This document shows, piece by piece, positions 9,631-17,134 of a stretch of DNA of 64,000 nt (position 1 is its first letter; every line of letters starts with the position of its first letter). The position numbers and the translations under genes are program-made. A model generated the notes under the pieces. It had not been told where the DNA came from and did no database searches. It saw only the letters and a program-made list of their open reading frames with translations. The stretch comes from Candidatus Saccharibacteria bacterium UBA2018 (GTDB lineage Bacteria; Patescibacteriota; Saccharimonadia; Saccharimonadales; Saccharimonadaceae): assembly GCA_002335175.1 (NCBI GenBank), contig DDCA01000003.1:1-64000 (forward strand), given 5' to 3'.

Positions 9631-9680
9631 TATAGGACAAACCTACGGTTTTTCCTATCGCTTCGCTGGGCTTTTCCCTT
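9631..9680. repeat. two-hairpin intergenic repeat, copy C (short)
   Basis: Just after RNase J. On the plus strand ATAGGA and AAACC pair with GGTTT and TCCTAT to make a strong hairpin that probably also terminates the RNase J mRNA. The rest (GCTGGGCTTTTCCC) matches the far end of the full copies at 40212-40288 and 20206-20280; the internal hairpin of those copies is missing. The outer stem differs from the other copies by paired changes (ATGAGA/TCTTAT there, ATAGGA/TCCTAT here). Confidence 0.6.
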
Positions 9681-9688
9681 AGTTAATA

Positions 9689-9721
9689 AGTTTTTACAGA
9701 AGTAAATTCTGATAAAAACTT
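9689..9721 (+). terminator. terminator-like hairpin
   Basis: AGTTTTTA-CAGAA pairs with TTCTG-TAAAAACT around a short loop. It lies in the RNase J downstream region; it may be a back-up terminator. Confidence 0.5.
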
Positions 9722-9799
9722 AGATTCAAAAACATGCCGCAAAGGCTTAAGCATTCCTAAGATTGACATATCAGGGTAAATTTGCTTTAATATACTTTT

Positions 9800-10288
9800 A
9801 TGGTAAATTTCGACCATCCTATAGTTGCTGAAGTCGTAGCGCTTAATCTTCCTGTGCAAGAAGAGACGATTATTACCGATGGCGCCGCTATGGTCCTCAA
9901 TGGTATTAGGGAAGAGCACGAAGACGGTGACATCGACATCATTACATGTCTTGAAAATATCCAGTATCTTCGTAATGAACTAGGATGGCGAGCCGTGCGA
10001 ATGCTTGTCGGCTATAGTAGCACTGGCGAGCGGCGCGAAATTATATCAACGCGCGATGTAGCCGAGCGCTTTGATGTCCACCGCTGGCACTTTTCGATGC
10101 AAAGGTACAACGCTACCAACGGCAAGGGAAGAATCTACCTTCCGGAATTAGGCCGTATGAGTGTTCAAGATACAAAAACGGGAATAAGCGTTGCGACACC
10201 AGAGCTAATACGGTTAACAAAAGCCGGAAGCGACAAACCAAAAGATATAGAAGCAATTGCATTAATTGACCAGTATTTAGCAGCCTAA
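9800..10288 (+). CDS. hypothetical protein, possibly nucleotidyltransferase-like
   Basis: 162 aa. The N-terminal half (ITDGAAMVLNGIRE, then DGDIDIITC near residue 50) resembles the helix plus DxD arrangement of small nucleotidyltransferase-fold proteins, but the usual GS motif is not clear, so function is unassigned. A TTGACA box at about 9764 and a TAATAT box at 9788-9793, 6 nt before the ATG, indicate a leaderless, single-gene transcript. Confidence 0.62.
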   Translation: MVNFDHPIVAEVVALNLPVQEETIITDGAAMVLNGIREEHEDGDIDIITCLENIQYLRNELGWRAVRMLVGYSSTGERREIISTRDVAERFDVHRWHFSMQRYNATNGKGRIYLPELGRMSVQDTKTGISVATPELIRLTKAGSDKPKDIEAIALIDQYLAA

Positions 10289-10321
10289 TTAGATACTCAT
10301 GCAACTCCAGCGGTAAGCTGG

Positions 10322-10350
10322 TTGACTTTTTATGAAACTTATGCTAATAT
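10322..10350 (+). promoter_or_regulatory. promoter of PQ-loop gene
   Basis: TTGACT, a 17-nt spacer and TAATAT. It is followed by a leader of about 25 nt. A small hairpin CCAGC/GCTGG lies just upstream. Confidence 0.65.
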
Positions 10351-10377
10351 AGAACTGTAAACTCAACTAAAACCAAA

Positions 10378-10683
10378 ATGTTCATCATCGAAATCATCTA
10401 CATTACCGGAGCACTCGTCGCAATTTCAGCCTGCGTACCGCAGTTGCGCCAACTCTACGTTTCCAAAGCTTCAGACGAGCTCAGCCTCTCCACCTGGATG
10501 ATCTGGTTCCTAACCCAAGTCACTTCACTGGTATATGTTGCAACTTTAGCAAATGTTCTAATGATTGCTGTCAACACTGTATGGGTTGGTTTTTATGCTG
10601 TTATGGTAGGACTAATCGTCCACTATCGTCATTTTAGGAAATCACCTGTTTCTGTTGTGGCTGACGAGACACCACAAGCATAA
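10378..10683 (+). CDS. PQ-loop (SemiSWEET-like) membrane protein
   Basis: 101 aa with three transmembrane helices (about residues 4-22, 42-60, 65-84) and the PQ motif (CVPQLRQ) at the end of helix 1. This is the three-helix bundle of SemiSWEETs, which dimerise to pass small solutes such as sugars. The substrate cannot be told. It stands alone between an unknown gene and ftsK. Confidence 0.8.
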   Translation: MFIIEIIYITGALVAISACVPQLRQLYVSKASDELSLSTWMIWFLTQVTSLVYVATLANVLMIAVNTVWVGFYAVMVGLIVHYRHFRKSPVSVVADETPQA

Positions 10684-10774
10684 ACATTATTGCTTTTTGT
10701 TGCAAATTATGCTACAATTATGGTGAATCATCCCTCGACAGGGGTGAAAGGCATAAGTATAATAACGAATATCT

Positions 10775-12994
10775 ATGGCGAAAAGAAAAAGACGGGCAGC
10801 AAGCCGCAAGAAACAGACTAAGCAGGTTCCGCAGCACACGTTGCCGGCCGGTTTTTGGTCGCAAGTAGGCGCCGTCATTTTGGCGGCAGTATCGGTTCTT
10901 TTTATCGTCGCATGGTTCGGCGTCGGAGGCCCGATACTCGAGTGGCTGCAGCAAGCTACGCTTAGTACTATCGGTTACGCCGTCTACGTACTCCCATTAG
11001 TTTTCATTTATGTCGCGGTCGAAATCTTCCGGGCCGAAGAGAACCGCCTGCCGGTCGTCATGCAGCTCGGTGCGCTGCTTCTACTGCTTTGGTTTGCAGG
11101 ACTGTTCGGCTTGCTCGGAACCACCGGTCAGAACACCGGAGGATTTTTCGGCAATCTGTTGAACGATGGCATGCTGGCGCTACTTGACCGAGGAGTAGCC
11201 ATTTTCGTTTACGTGTTGCTCATATTGTTAACCACATTATTTGTTATCCGTGTTTCGCCGTTTACGCTTATTAAAAAGCTTTGGGACATGATCCGTACCC
11301 GTTCAGAAGCCGGTGAACAGGCCGAAAACGTCAAAGTTATGAAACGAGCTGCCGAAGTCGATGTTAAGGGCGAATCGGTCGATTTCAAGCTGAATGCCGG
11401 CGTACCTATGCTTGACCCGAACGAGAGCAAAAAACGCTTGTCGAGCCTGAAAGGTAGCGTTCCGCAGGACAAAGCAGCCGAAGCCCAGTCGGCGCTGGTT
11501 AGTGTTAACGACCCGAACTGGAAAGCGCCCAGCCTTGATTTACTTGAAAAGAAGCAAAGTCCAGCCGATGCCGGCGACGTCCAGCACAATGCACAGGTAA
11601 TCAAAGATACGCTAGGCGAATTTTCGATCGATGTCGAAATGGAAGGCGCCAACATTGGTCCAAAGGTCACCCAGTACACCTTGAAACCGCCTCAGGGAGT
11701 TAAATTGACGCGTATTACTGCGCTCGAAACCAACATTGCTCTCAACCTGGCTGCCCAAAGTCTTCGTATCGAAGCACCAATCCCCGGCCAGCGTGCCGTT
11801 GGTATTGAAGTGCCAAACCGCCGGGCGGCCGACGTACGCCTGCGCGGCATTATGGAAAGCAAACAGTGGGCGAGTACCCACGAGCCGCTTGGCTTTGCAA
11901 TTGGTAAGGACATTTCCGGCGAAGCGGTCGTTGGGCAGCTGAACAAAATGCCGCACGTCCTGATTGCCGGACAGACTGGGTCGGGTAAATCGGTCATGAT
12001 TAATACACTGCTCTCGAGCCTCCTTTACCGTAACAGCCCGAGCGAGATGAAGCTGATTCTGGTTGACCCGAAGCAAGTTGAAATGGCACCGTACGAGGAC
12101 ATTCCGCATCTTCTGACCCCCGTTATTACCGAGCCCGAAAAAACCATTAGTGCTCTCAAATGGGCGGTTAACGAAATGGAGCGCCGCTACAAGCTGCTCG
12201 CCGAAGAGAAGCTGCGTGATATTAAGAGTTACAACCAAAAAGTAGCTTCACGCGGCAAGAAAGTCGCTATCCAAGACGAAGAAGGTGAAGCCGCTCCAAC
12301 CGGTGATGGTGCAATGCCGTATATCGTTATCGTGATTGACGAGCTGGCCGACCTGATGATGGTGGCGGCCCGCGATGTTGAAGCTTTGATTGTCCGTCTG
12401 GCCCAAAAAGCCCGAGCTGTCGGTATCCACCTAGTGCTGGCAACCCAGCGTCCAAGCGTCGATGTCATTACCGGTCTCATCAAAGCTAACATACCGGCCC
12501 GGATTGCTTTTACTGTGGCCAGCCAGGTAGATTCCCGGACGATTCTCGACGGGATTGGTGCCGAAAAACTGCTTGGCCAGGGTGATATGTTGCTTAAAAC
12601 CGCTGAAATGCCAAAACCACGCCGTATTCAGGGCGCATGGGTGATGGATGAAGAGGTTATCAAAATTACCGACCACTTGCGTATGCAGTCAGCACCACAG
12701 TACAACGACGAGATTATTTCCCAGCCGGTGCAACTGAACGGCAAGGGCGGGGTAGTGATGGATATGCATTCAGAAGGCGGCGATGACATGTACCAAGACG
12801 CGCTGCGCGTCGTTATCGAAAGCCGCAAAGCCTCGACTAGCTTATTGCAGCGCCGCCTACGCATCGGCTATGCCCGGGCAGCCCGGATTATTGAAGAAAT
12901 GGAAGACCAAGGTGTCATCGGGCAAGCTGACGGCTCCCGCCCGCGAGAAGTGCTAATAAGCAGTCTTGAAGACTTAAGTCCGACCGAAGAATAA
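10775..12994 (+). CDS. ftsK: DNA translocase FtsK/SpoIIIE
   Basis: 739 aa. Four hydrophobic helices lie between residues about 28 and 175, followed by a linker of about 80 residues and the motor domain: Walker A GQTGSGKS near residue 400, Walker B IVIDELADL near residue 515, and the winged-helix gamma domain at the C-terminus (RIGYARAARIIEEMED). It pumps DNA through the closing division septum. Upstream there is a TATAAT box near 10758 and a small CCCTCGACAGGGG hairpin. Confidence 0.95.
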   Translation: MAKRKRRAASRKKQTKQVPQHTLPAGFWSQVGAVILAAVSVLFIVAWFGVGGPILEWLQQATLSTIGYAVYVLPLVFIYVAVEIFRAEENRLPVVMQLGALLLLLWFAGLFGLLGTTGQNTGGFFGNLLNDGMLALLDRGVAIFVYVLLILLTTLFVIRVSPFTLIKKLWDMIRTRSEAGEQAENVKVMKRAAEVDVKGESVDFKLNAGVPMLDPNESKKRLSSLKGSVPQDKAAEAQSALVSVNDPNWKAPSLDLLEKKQSPADAGDVQHNAQVIKDTLGEFSIDVEMEGANIGPKVTQYTLKPPQGVKLTRITALETNIALNLAAQSLRIEAPIPGQRAVGIEVPNRRAADVRLRGIMESKQWASTHEPLGFAIGKDISGEAVVGQLNKMPHVLIAGQTGSGKSVMINTLLSSLLYRNSPSEMKLILVDPKQVEMAPYEDIPHLLTPVITEPEKTISALKWAVNEMERRYKLLAEEKLRDIKSYNQKVASRGKKVAIQDEEGEAAPTGDGAMPYIVIVIDELADLMMVAARDVEALIVRLAQKARAVGIHLVLATQRPSVDVITGLIKANIPARIAFTVASQVDSRTILDGIGAEKLLGQGDMLLKTAEMPKPRRIQGAWVMDEEVIKITDHLRMQSAPQYNDEIISQPVQLNGKGGVVMDMHSEGGDDMYQDALRVVIESRKASTSLLQRRLRIGYARAARIIEEMEDQGVIGQADGSRPREVLISSLEDLSPTEE

Positions 12995-13052
12995 GACGCT
13001 TACGCTTGTCGCTTATACATGACCTGCCTATACTTATTCGTAGCTACTACAA

Positions 13053-14183
13053 ATGGGGGAAATGATGGCAGAAATACCAGGTCCGATGACGTATGAAGCA
13101 AGCGGGGTAAATTACGGGGATCTCGACCCGTTCAAGCGGGCTGCGCAAGAACAGGGGCGAACGACTGCAGGCCACCTTGCGGCATATCATGGCATGAGGG
13201 AAGTGCCAGAGAGCCGCGGGGAGTCGGCATACGTGTGGGATCGTGGCGACGAATATGGCGCAATGGTTACTGAAGGACTTGGAACGAAGAATCTAATCGC
13301 TGACGCGTATCGTGAAGAGGTTGGGCCGACCTACTATGATGCAATCGCGCAAGACACTGCCGCGATGATTTTGAATGATTTAACGGTTGTCGGAGCACGG
13401 CCAGAAGTGGTGACAATGCACCTATCGGTGGGTGAGTCAAGCTGGTTTCACGATACGCAGCGGGCTGAAGATCTTGCGCGTGGGTTTGCTCGTGCATGCG
13501 ATCTTGCCATGGCAACATGGGGTGGTGGCGAAACACCGACCTTAAGAGGAATTATTGTGCCGGGCGCTAGTGAATTGTCGGGATCAGCTTTCGGAAGTAT
13601 TCGTAACGGCCGAGAGCCGATTCTTGGGAAAGATATTGCACCGGGGGATGCGATTGTTGTCATTAAAAGTAGTGGCATGCATGCCAACGGTGCCACCTTA
13701 GCTCGAGACGTCGCAAATGTTCTCGATGTCTCGGGTTACAAGACCAAGCTATCTGATGGGCGTGAGTTCGGCGCTGCCCTGTTAACACCGACGACGATAT
13801 ATGCGCCAGCAGTCGAAACAATGCAGCAAGCCGGCCTTGACATTCACTATATGTCGAATATAACCGGCCACGGATGGCGTAAAATTATGCGCGCTACAAA
13901 GCCTTTGTCGTATCACATTGAAGAGCTACCGATACCCCAAGACGAATTTAGGTTGATACAAGAGATATCGGGTAATGACGACAAAGAGATGTACGGTAAT
14001 TTGAATATGGGCGGCGGCTACGCAATTTACCTGCCAGCCAACCAGGCGCTGGACTGTATACAGTTACTAAATGACATTGGATTTGAGGCAATTTATGCCG
14101 GCGAAGTTGCTGAGGGGGATAAAGCTGTTCATCTAGAGCCGCTTGGCATAACCTACCATGAAAACGAACTCGAAGTTCGCTAG
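13053..14183 (+). CDS. PurM-like (AIR synthase-related) protein
   Basis: 376 aa. The order of motifs is that of phosphoribosylformylglycinamidine cyclo-ligase: YEASGVNYGDLDPFK at the N-terminus, DTAAMILNDLTVVGARP, PGDAIVVIKSSGMHANG and the C-terminal NITGHGWRK...NMGGGY segment. PurM converts FGAM to AIR in purine synthesis, but no other purine gene is nearby and members of this group usually lack the pathway, so it may act on another substrate. The start is uncertain: ATG codons at 13053, 13062 and 13065 follow each other, and GGGGGA just before the last two could act as Shine-Dalgarno. Confidence 0.82.
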   Translation: MGEMMAEIPGPMTYEASGVNYGDLDPFKRAAQEQGRTTAGHLAAYHGMREVPESRGESAYVWDRGDEYGAMVTEGLGTKNLIADAYREEVGPTYYDAIAQDTAAMILNDLTVVGARPEVVTMHLSVGESSWFHDTQRAEDLARGFARACDLAMATWGGGETPTLRGIIVPGASELSGSAFGSIRNGREPILGKDIAPGDAIVVIKSSGMHANGATLARDVANVLDVSGYKTKLSDGREFGAALLTPTTIYAPAVETMQQAGLDIHYMSNITGHGWRKIMRATKPLSYHIEELPIPQDEFRLIQEISGNDDKEMYGNLNMGGGYAIYLPANQALDCIQLLNDIGFEAIYAGEVAEGDKAVHLEPLGITYHENELEVR

Positions 14184-14211
14184 ACTTCTTCTTCAAAATA
14201 CAGTATAATTA

Positions 14212-14285
14212 CATCTGTTATTAACCTAGGCTTACCTGAAAAAGGGTAAGCATTCCTGAGAAGGAATTCCAGAGGAGGAAAATCT
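14212..14285 (+). promoter_or_regulatory. leader of rpsF operon
   Basis: A TATAAT box near 14205 precedes a leader with two hairpins: GCTTACC/GGTAAGC (about 14229-14251) and ATTCC/GGAAT (about 14252-14268), then Shine-Dalgarno AGAGGAGG. The position suits autoregulation by S6/S18, but I do not see the known S6:S18 binding motif clearly. Confidence 0.4.
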
Positions 14286-14648
14286 ATGGAATATGAACTG
14301 ACCGTGTTGGTTCACCCAGACCGCGAAAGCGCGCTGGAAAAAGCACTCGACACCGTACGCGAGCTCGTCAAAAGCTCTGGCGGTAAAGTTAAGAGTGAAG
14401 ACAACTGGGGCAAGAAAAAACTAGCCTACAAGATTAAGAAGCAAGACTTTGCTTTTTATGTATTAATGGAAGTCGAACTGCCGCCGGCCGCACCGCTTAA
14501 GATTTCTAACGCGCTGAACATCAGCGACGACGTTATTCGTTACTTACTAGTGAAGGTAGATGAAAAAGAGCGCTCGCGCATAGCCGAGGCTAAGAAGAAC
14601 GCTGGTGATGACAGCGAGGAAGAAAGCAGGGACAGGGATGGCTCGTAG
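14286..14648 (+). CDS. rpsF: 30S ribosomal protein S6
   Basis: 120 aa. It has the S6 ferredoxin-like fold signature: YELTVLVHP at the start, DNWGKKKLAYKIKKQDFAFYV in the middle and IRYLLVKVDE at the end, plus an acidic tail. It overlaps the ssb start by 11 bases; the order rpsF-ssb-rpsR is the classic S6 operon. Confidence 0.95.
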   Translation: MEYELTVLVHPDRESALEKALDTVRELVKSSGGKVKSEDNWGKKKLAYKIKKQDFAFYVLMEVELPPAAPLKISNALNISDDVIRYLLVKVDEKERSRIAEAKKNAGDDSEEESRDRDGS

Positions 14649-15078
14649 TATTAACCAAGTTATTTTGATGGGACGCCTAACCCGCGACCCGGAAATGCGT
14701 ACCACGACAACCGGTAAGAGCATTGCAAGCTTTAGCCTTGCCGTTGACCGCAACACCTCTGACGACCAAGCTGATTTTTTTGATATTACTGCCTGGGAAA
14801 AATTGGGCGAACTGGCTAACCAGTACCTATCTAAAGGCCGCCGCTGCCTCGTCCAGGGCCGTCTGCGCCAAGACACGTGGGACGACAAAGAAACTGGTAA
14901 AAAGCGCTCGAAAGTTGAAGTCGTGGCGACTGACATCACGTTCCTCGACGGCCCAACCGGAAGTGACAGCACGAGCAGCTCGGCTGCGCCGGCTCCATCT
15001 TCAGACAAGAAGAACAAAGACGTCGTTATCGACGATATCGACGACAAACCAATTGATCTTTCAGAAATACCATTTTAA
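14638..15078 (+). CDS. ssb: single-stranded DNA-binding protein
   Basis: 146 aa. The OB-fold is typical: ARSINQVILMGRLTRDPEMR at the start, FSLAVDR, DFFDITAWEKLGELA, and RCLVQGRLRQDTW. A Ser/Ala-rich linker leads to an acidic C-terminal end that closes with DLSEIPF, close to the DDDIPF tip that recruits repair proteins. I chose ATG 14638, inside the end of rpsF, because the family begins with this sequence. Confidence 0.94.
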   Translation: MARSINQVILMGRLTRDPEMRTTTTGKSIASFSLAVDRNTSDDQADFFDITAWEKLGELANQYLSKGRRCLVQGRLRQDTWDDKETGKKRSKVEVVATDITFLDGPTGSDSTSSSAAPAPSSDKKNKDVVIDDIDDKPIDLSEIPF

Positions 15079-15105
15079 TTTTTAGAAAAGGAGCAGCTCC
15101 AGGAA

Positions 15106-15176
15106 AAAGAGCAGCCCGACAAATTTTCACACAAATTTGCCGGCGCGATGAGAAAAAACGTAGTTTTGTCTTATAA
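15106..15176. repeat. two-hairpin intergenic repeat, copy D
   Basis: Between ssb and rpsR, in the opposite orientation to copies A-C. Read on the plus strand: AAAGAGCAGCC, an inner hairpin CAAATTT/AAATTTG, then GCGCGATGAGA, a second hairpin AAAAC-GTA-GTTTT, and TCTTAT. The inner stem is fully different in sequence from that of copies A and B but still pairs. Confidence 0.65.
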
Positions 15177-15191
15177 ATGGAGCGAAGTGAA

Positions 15192-15395
15192 ATGACCCCG
15201 AAACGATTTAAAAAAGACGTTACGACGTATTTTGACTACAAAGATGTAAAGACTCTTGGTCGTTACATCAACGCCTACGGCCAGATTGAGCCAATTGGCA
15301 AAACCGGCCTGAGCCTTAAGCAGCAGCGCCAGCTGGCTGTCGCTATCAAGCGTGCCCGACACTTGGCACTATTGCCATTCGTAACTCAAGGGTAA
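15192..15395 (+). CDS. rpsR: 30S ribosomal protein S18
   Basis: 67 aa. [19 protein letters not shown] and [21 protein letters not shown] are the S18 signature; it pairs with S6 on the 30S platform. I use ATG 15192, preceded by GGAG at a 9-nt distance; an ATG at 15177 would begin inside the repeat element. Confidence 0.94.
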   Translation: MTPKRFKKDVTTYFDYKDVKTLGRYINAYGQIEPIGKTGLSLKQQRQLAVAIKRARHLALLPFVTQG

Positions 15396-15403
15396 TAAAC
15401 TAG

Positions 15404-15628
15404 ATGCCCGAGAAACCTTCCGAGCCCAAGGATGTAGATTTTGGACCTTTGTGGGAAGGTGAAACCACGGCTTCGAAAGAACCCACTGTAGACATTCCTG
15501 ACATAGCAAAAGAAGCGGACCATGATATGGATATAACCCTGAAATGGACGGCAGCCGGCATAGCTGCAGCCCTTTTGGCGGGTTACGGTGTCAAAAAAGT
15601 AGTCCAAAAACGCAGAGGTAATAAATAA
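15404..15628 (+). CDS. small single-pass membrane protein, 74 aa
   Basis: Unrecognised. About 45 hydrophilic, acidic residues precede one transmembrane helix (WTAAGIAAALLAGYGVKKVV, about residues 49-66) and a short basic end, so it is probably tail-anchored with the N-terminus inside. It lies 8 nt after rpsR and 2 nt before efp, in the same operon, where rplI is found in many other bacteria. Confidence 0.7.
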   Translation: MPEKPSEPKDVDFGPLWEGETTASKEPTVDIPDIAKEADHDMDITLKWTAAGIAAALLAGYGVKKVVQKRRGNK

Positions 15629-15630
15629 CC

Positions 15631-16191
15631 ATGTACCAACCAACTGATCTCAAAAAAGGCACCGTCGTACAAATTGACGGCAAGCCATACCGTGTGACCG
15701 AATATGCCCAAAAAGTGATGGGACGGGGCGGTTCGATTGTGAACGTCCGGTTGAAGAACCTGCTCGATGGTAGCGTTATCCCAAAGACATTCAAAGGTGC
15801 CGACAAGATTGAACAAGCCGAAGTCACCTCTAAAACAGTGCAATACCTGTATACCGACGGTACGAATTACTTTTTTATGGACCCTGAGAGCTTTGAACAG
15901 TTTGAGCTGCCGGCCGACATCGTTGATTCGGCCAAAGACTACTTAAAGGAAGGTGACAACTTAAGCCTGCAGTTCTTTGATAGCCGGGTGATTAACGTTG
16001 AACTGCCGAAAAACCTATTCCTCGAAGTAACCTATGCAGAAGATGTTACCCGTGGCGATACCTCCGGTCCGGTGCTAAAAGATGCCACGCTCGAAACCGG
16101 TCTAAAGGTACGCGTACCGGCGTTTATAAAAACCGGTGATATTATTTCGGTCGACACGACCACCGGCGAATACCGCGAACGGAAAAAATAG
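15631..16191 (+). CDS. efp: translation elongation factor P
   Basis: 186 aa, normal length, three beta-barrel domains. It relieves ribosome stalling at proline stretches. The tip loop reads GRGGS, placing Arg32 where E. coli has the modified Lys34 (PGKG). Arg at this place is used by EarP-type rhamnosylated factors, but no earP is seen here. It overlaps the tlyA start by one base. Confidence 0.95.
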   Translation: MYQPTDLKKGTVVQIDGKPYRVTEYAQKVMGRGGSIVNVRLKNLLDGSVIPKTFKGADKIEQAEVTSKTVQYLYTDGTNYFFMDPESFEQFELPADIVDSAKDYLKEGDNLSLQFFDSRVINVELPKNLFLEVTYAEDVTRGDTSGPVLKDATLETGLKVRVPAFIKTGDIISVDTTTGEYRERKK

Positions 16192-16901
16192 TGAAACAGC
16201 GTCTGGACCAGTTAATTGTCCAGCGAAAGTTGGCGCAGTCACGCTCACAGGCTGAAAACTTGATTCGCCTCGGAAGGGTGAAGGTAGATGGCAAGCCGGT
16301 TGCAAAAGCCGGCACGTTTGTTGATGACAAAGCGAATATCAGCGTAAAAGCCGAGCGTTACGTCAGTCGGGCGGGCCTAAAACTTGCCAGTGTCGCTCAA
16401 AAACTTTCATTAGACTTTCGGGAAAGCGTCGTCCTCGACGTCGGCTCAAGTACCGGCGGATTTACTGATTATGCACTGCAGCACGGGGCCCGAAAGGTGA
16501 TTGCGGTCGACGTTGGTACCGACCAGTTGCATCCAAGCCTATTGGGTGACAAGCGGATAGAGCTGCACGAAAAAACCGACATCCGTGAGTTCGAGACCGA
16601 TGAAACAGTTACCATTGTCGTGATAGACGTCAGCTTTATATCCTTACGTGAAATTCTGCCAAGCGTGGCAAAACTTGCGCCTAAGGCAGCTATTGCCGCC
16701 ATGGTGAAGCCGCAATTCGAAGCGGGCCGAGAACAGGTCAGCAAAGGTGTTATTAAAAACGATAACATTCGGCGCCAGATTCTGAAGGATTTTGAGGCAT
16801 GGACGAAGCAATATTTTGTCATCCTCGATAAAGCTGACAGTGACGTGAGCGGCACAAAAGGTAATCGAGAACGGTTCTATCAGCTAAAACCATTAGCGTA
16901 A
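16191..16901 (+). CDS. tlyA: TlyA-family rRNA methyltransferase / hemolysin-like
   Basis: 236 aa. An S4 RNA-binding domain (residues 1-60, with RLDQLIVQRKLAQSRSQAE) is fused to an FtsJ-type methyltransferase with SAM motif VLDVGSSTGGFTDYAL near residue 82 and AAMVKPQFEAGR near residue 165. TlyA 2'-O-methylates rRNA in other bacteria. GTG start, overlapping efp by one base. Confidence 0.92.
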   Translation: MKQRLDQLIVQRKLAQSRSQAENLIRLGRVKVDGKPVAKAGTFVDDKANISVKAERYVSRAGLKLASVAQKLSLDFRESVVLDVGSSTGGFTDYALQHGARKVIAVDVGTDQLHPSLLGDKRIELHEKTDIREFETDETVTIVVIDVSFISLREILPSVAKLAPKAAIAAMVKPQFEAGREQVSKGVIKNDNIRRQILKDFEAWTKQYFVILDKADSDVSGTKGNRERFYQLKPLA

Positions 16902-16904
16902 CTA

Positions 16905-16933
16905 TTTACTTTTTACCTTAAGTATGTTATAAT
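16905..16933 (+). promoter_or_regulatory. promoter of GC-rich unit A
   Basis: TTTACT (16905-16910), a 17-nt spacer and TATAAT (16928-16933), just after the tlyA stop. Transcription would start near 16940. Confidence 0.75.
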
Positions 16934-16939
16934 GAAAGT

Positions 16940-17134
16940 ATCTGACCCCGGTTATGGGTTGTCGGTGTTGTTGAGGTATGTCTAGCTTGAGTTTTACACT
17001 CGCCGGGCGTATGCTCGGCAGTTAACAATTCGGTTTTAGCTACTACATATCTCTGCCACGCCGTTGACCCGTAAAGAACGGATCCGCTATGTGGACGGTC
17101 CTCCACATCCCCACCAAAGATAAGGAGATGAGCC
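16940..17134 (+). promoter_or_regulatory. long folded 5' leader of unit A
   Basis: About 195 nt without a convincing gene. Hairpins seen: ACCC/GGGT near 16946, GCCG/CGGC near 17000, and ATGTGGA/TCCACAT at 17089-17108, close to the AAGGAGATG Shine-Dalgarno region. This is unlike the leaderless core genes. Confidence 0.5.

Noticed and set aside
11612..12238. 208-codon minus-strand frame inside ftsK
   Set aside because: Lies wholly within the conserved FtsK motor domain; no promoter or start signal.
14605..14637. Earlier start for ssb
   Set aside because: It would lie deep in rpsF and adds residues not found in SSB; the overlap start at 14638 fits the family.
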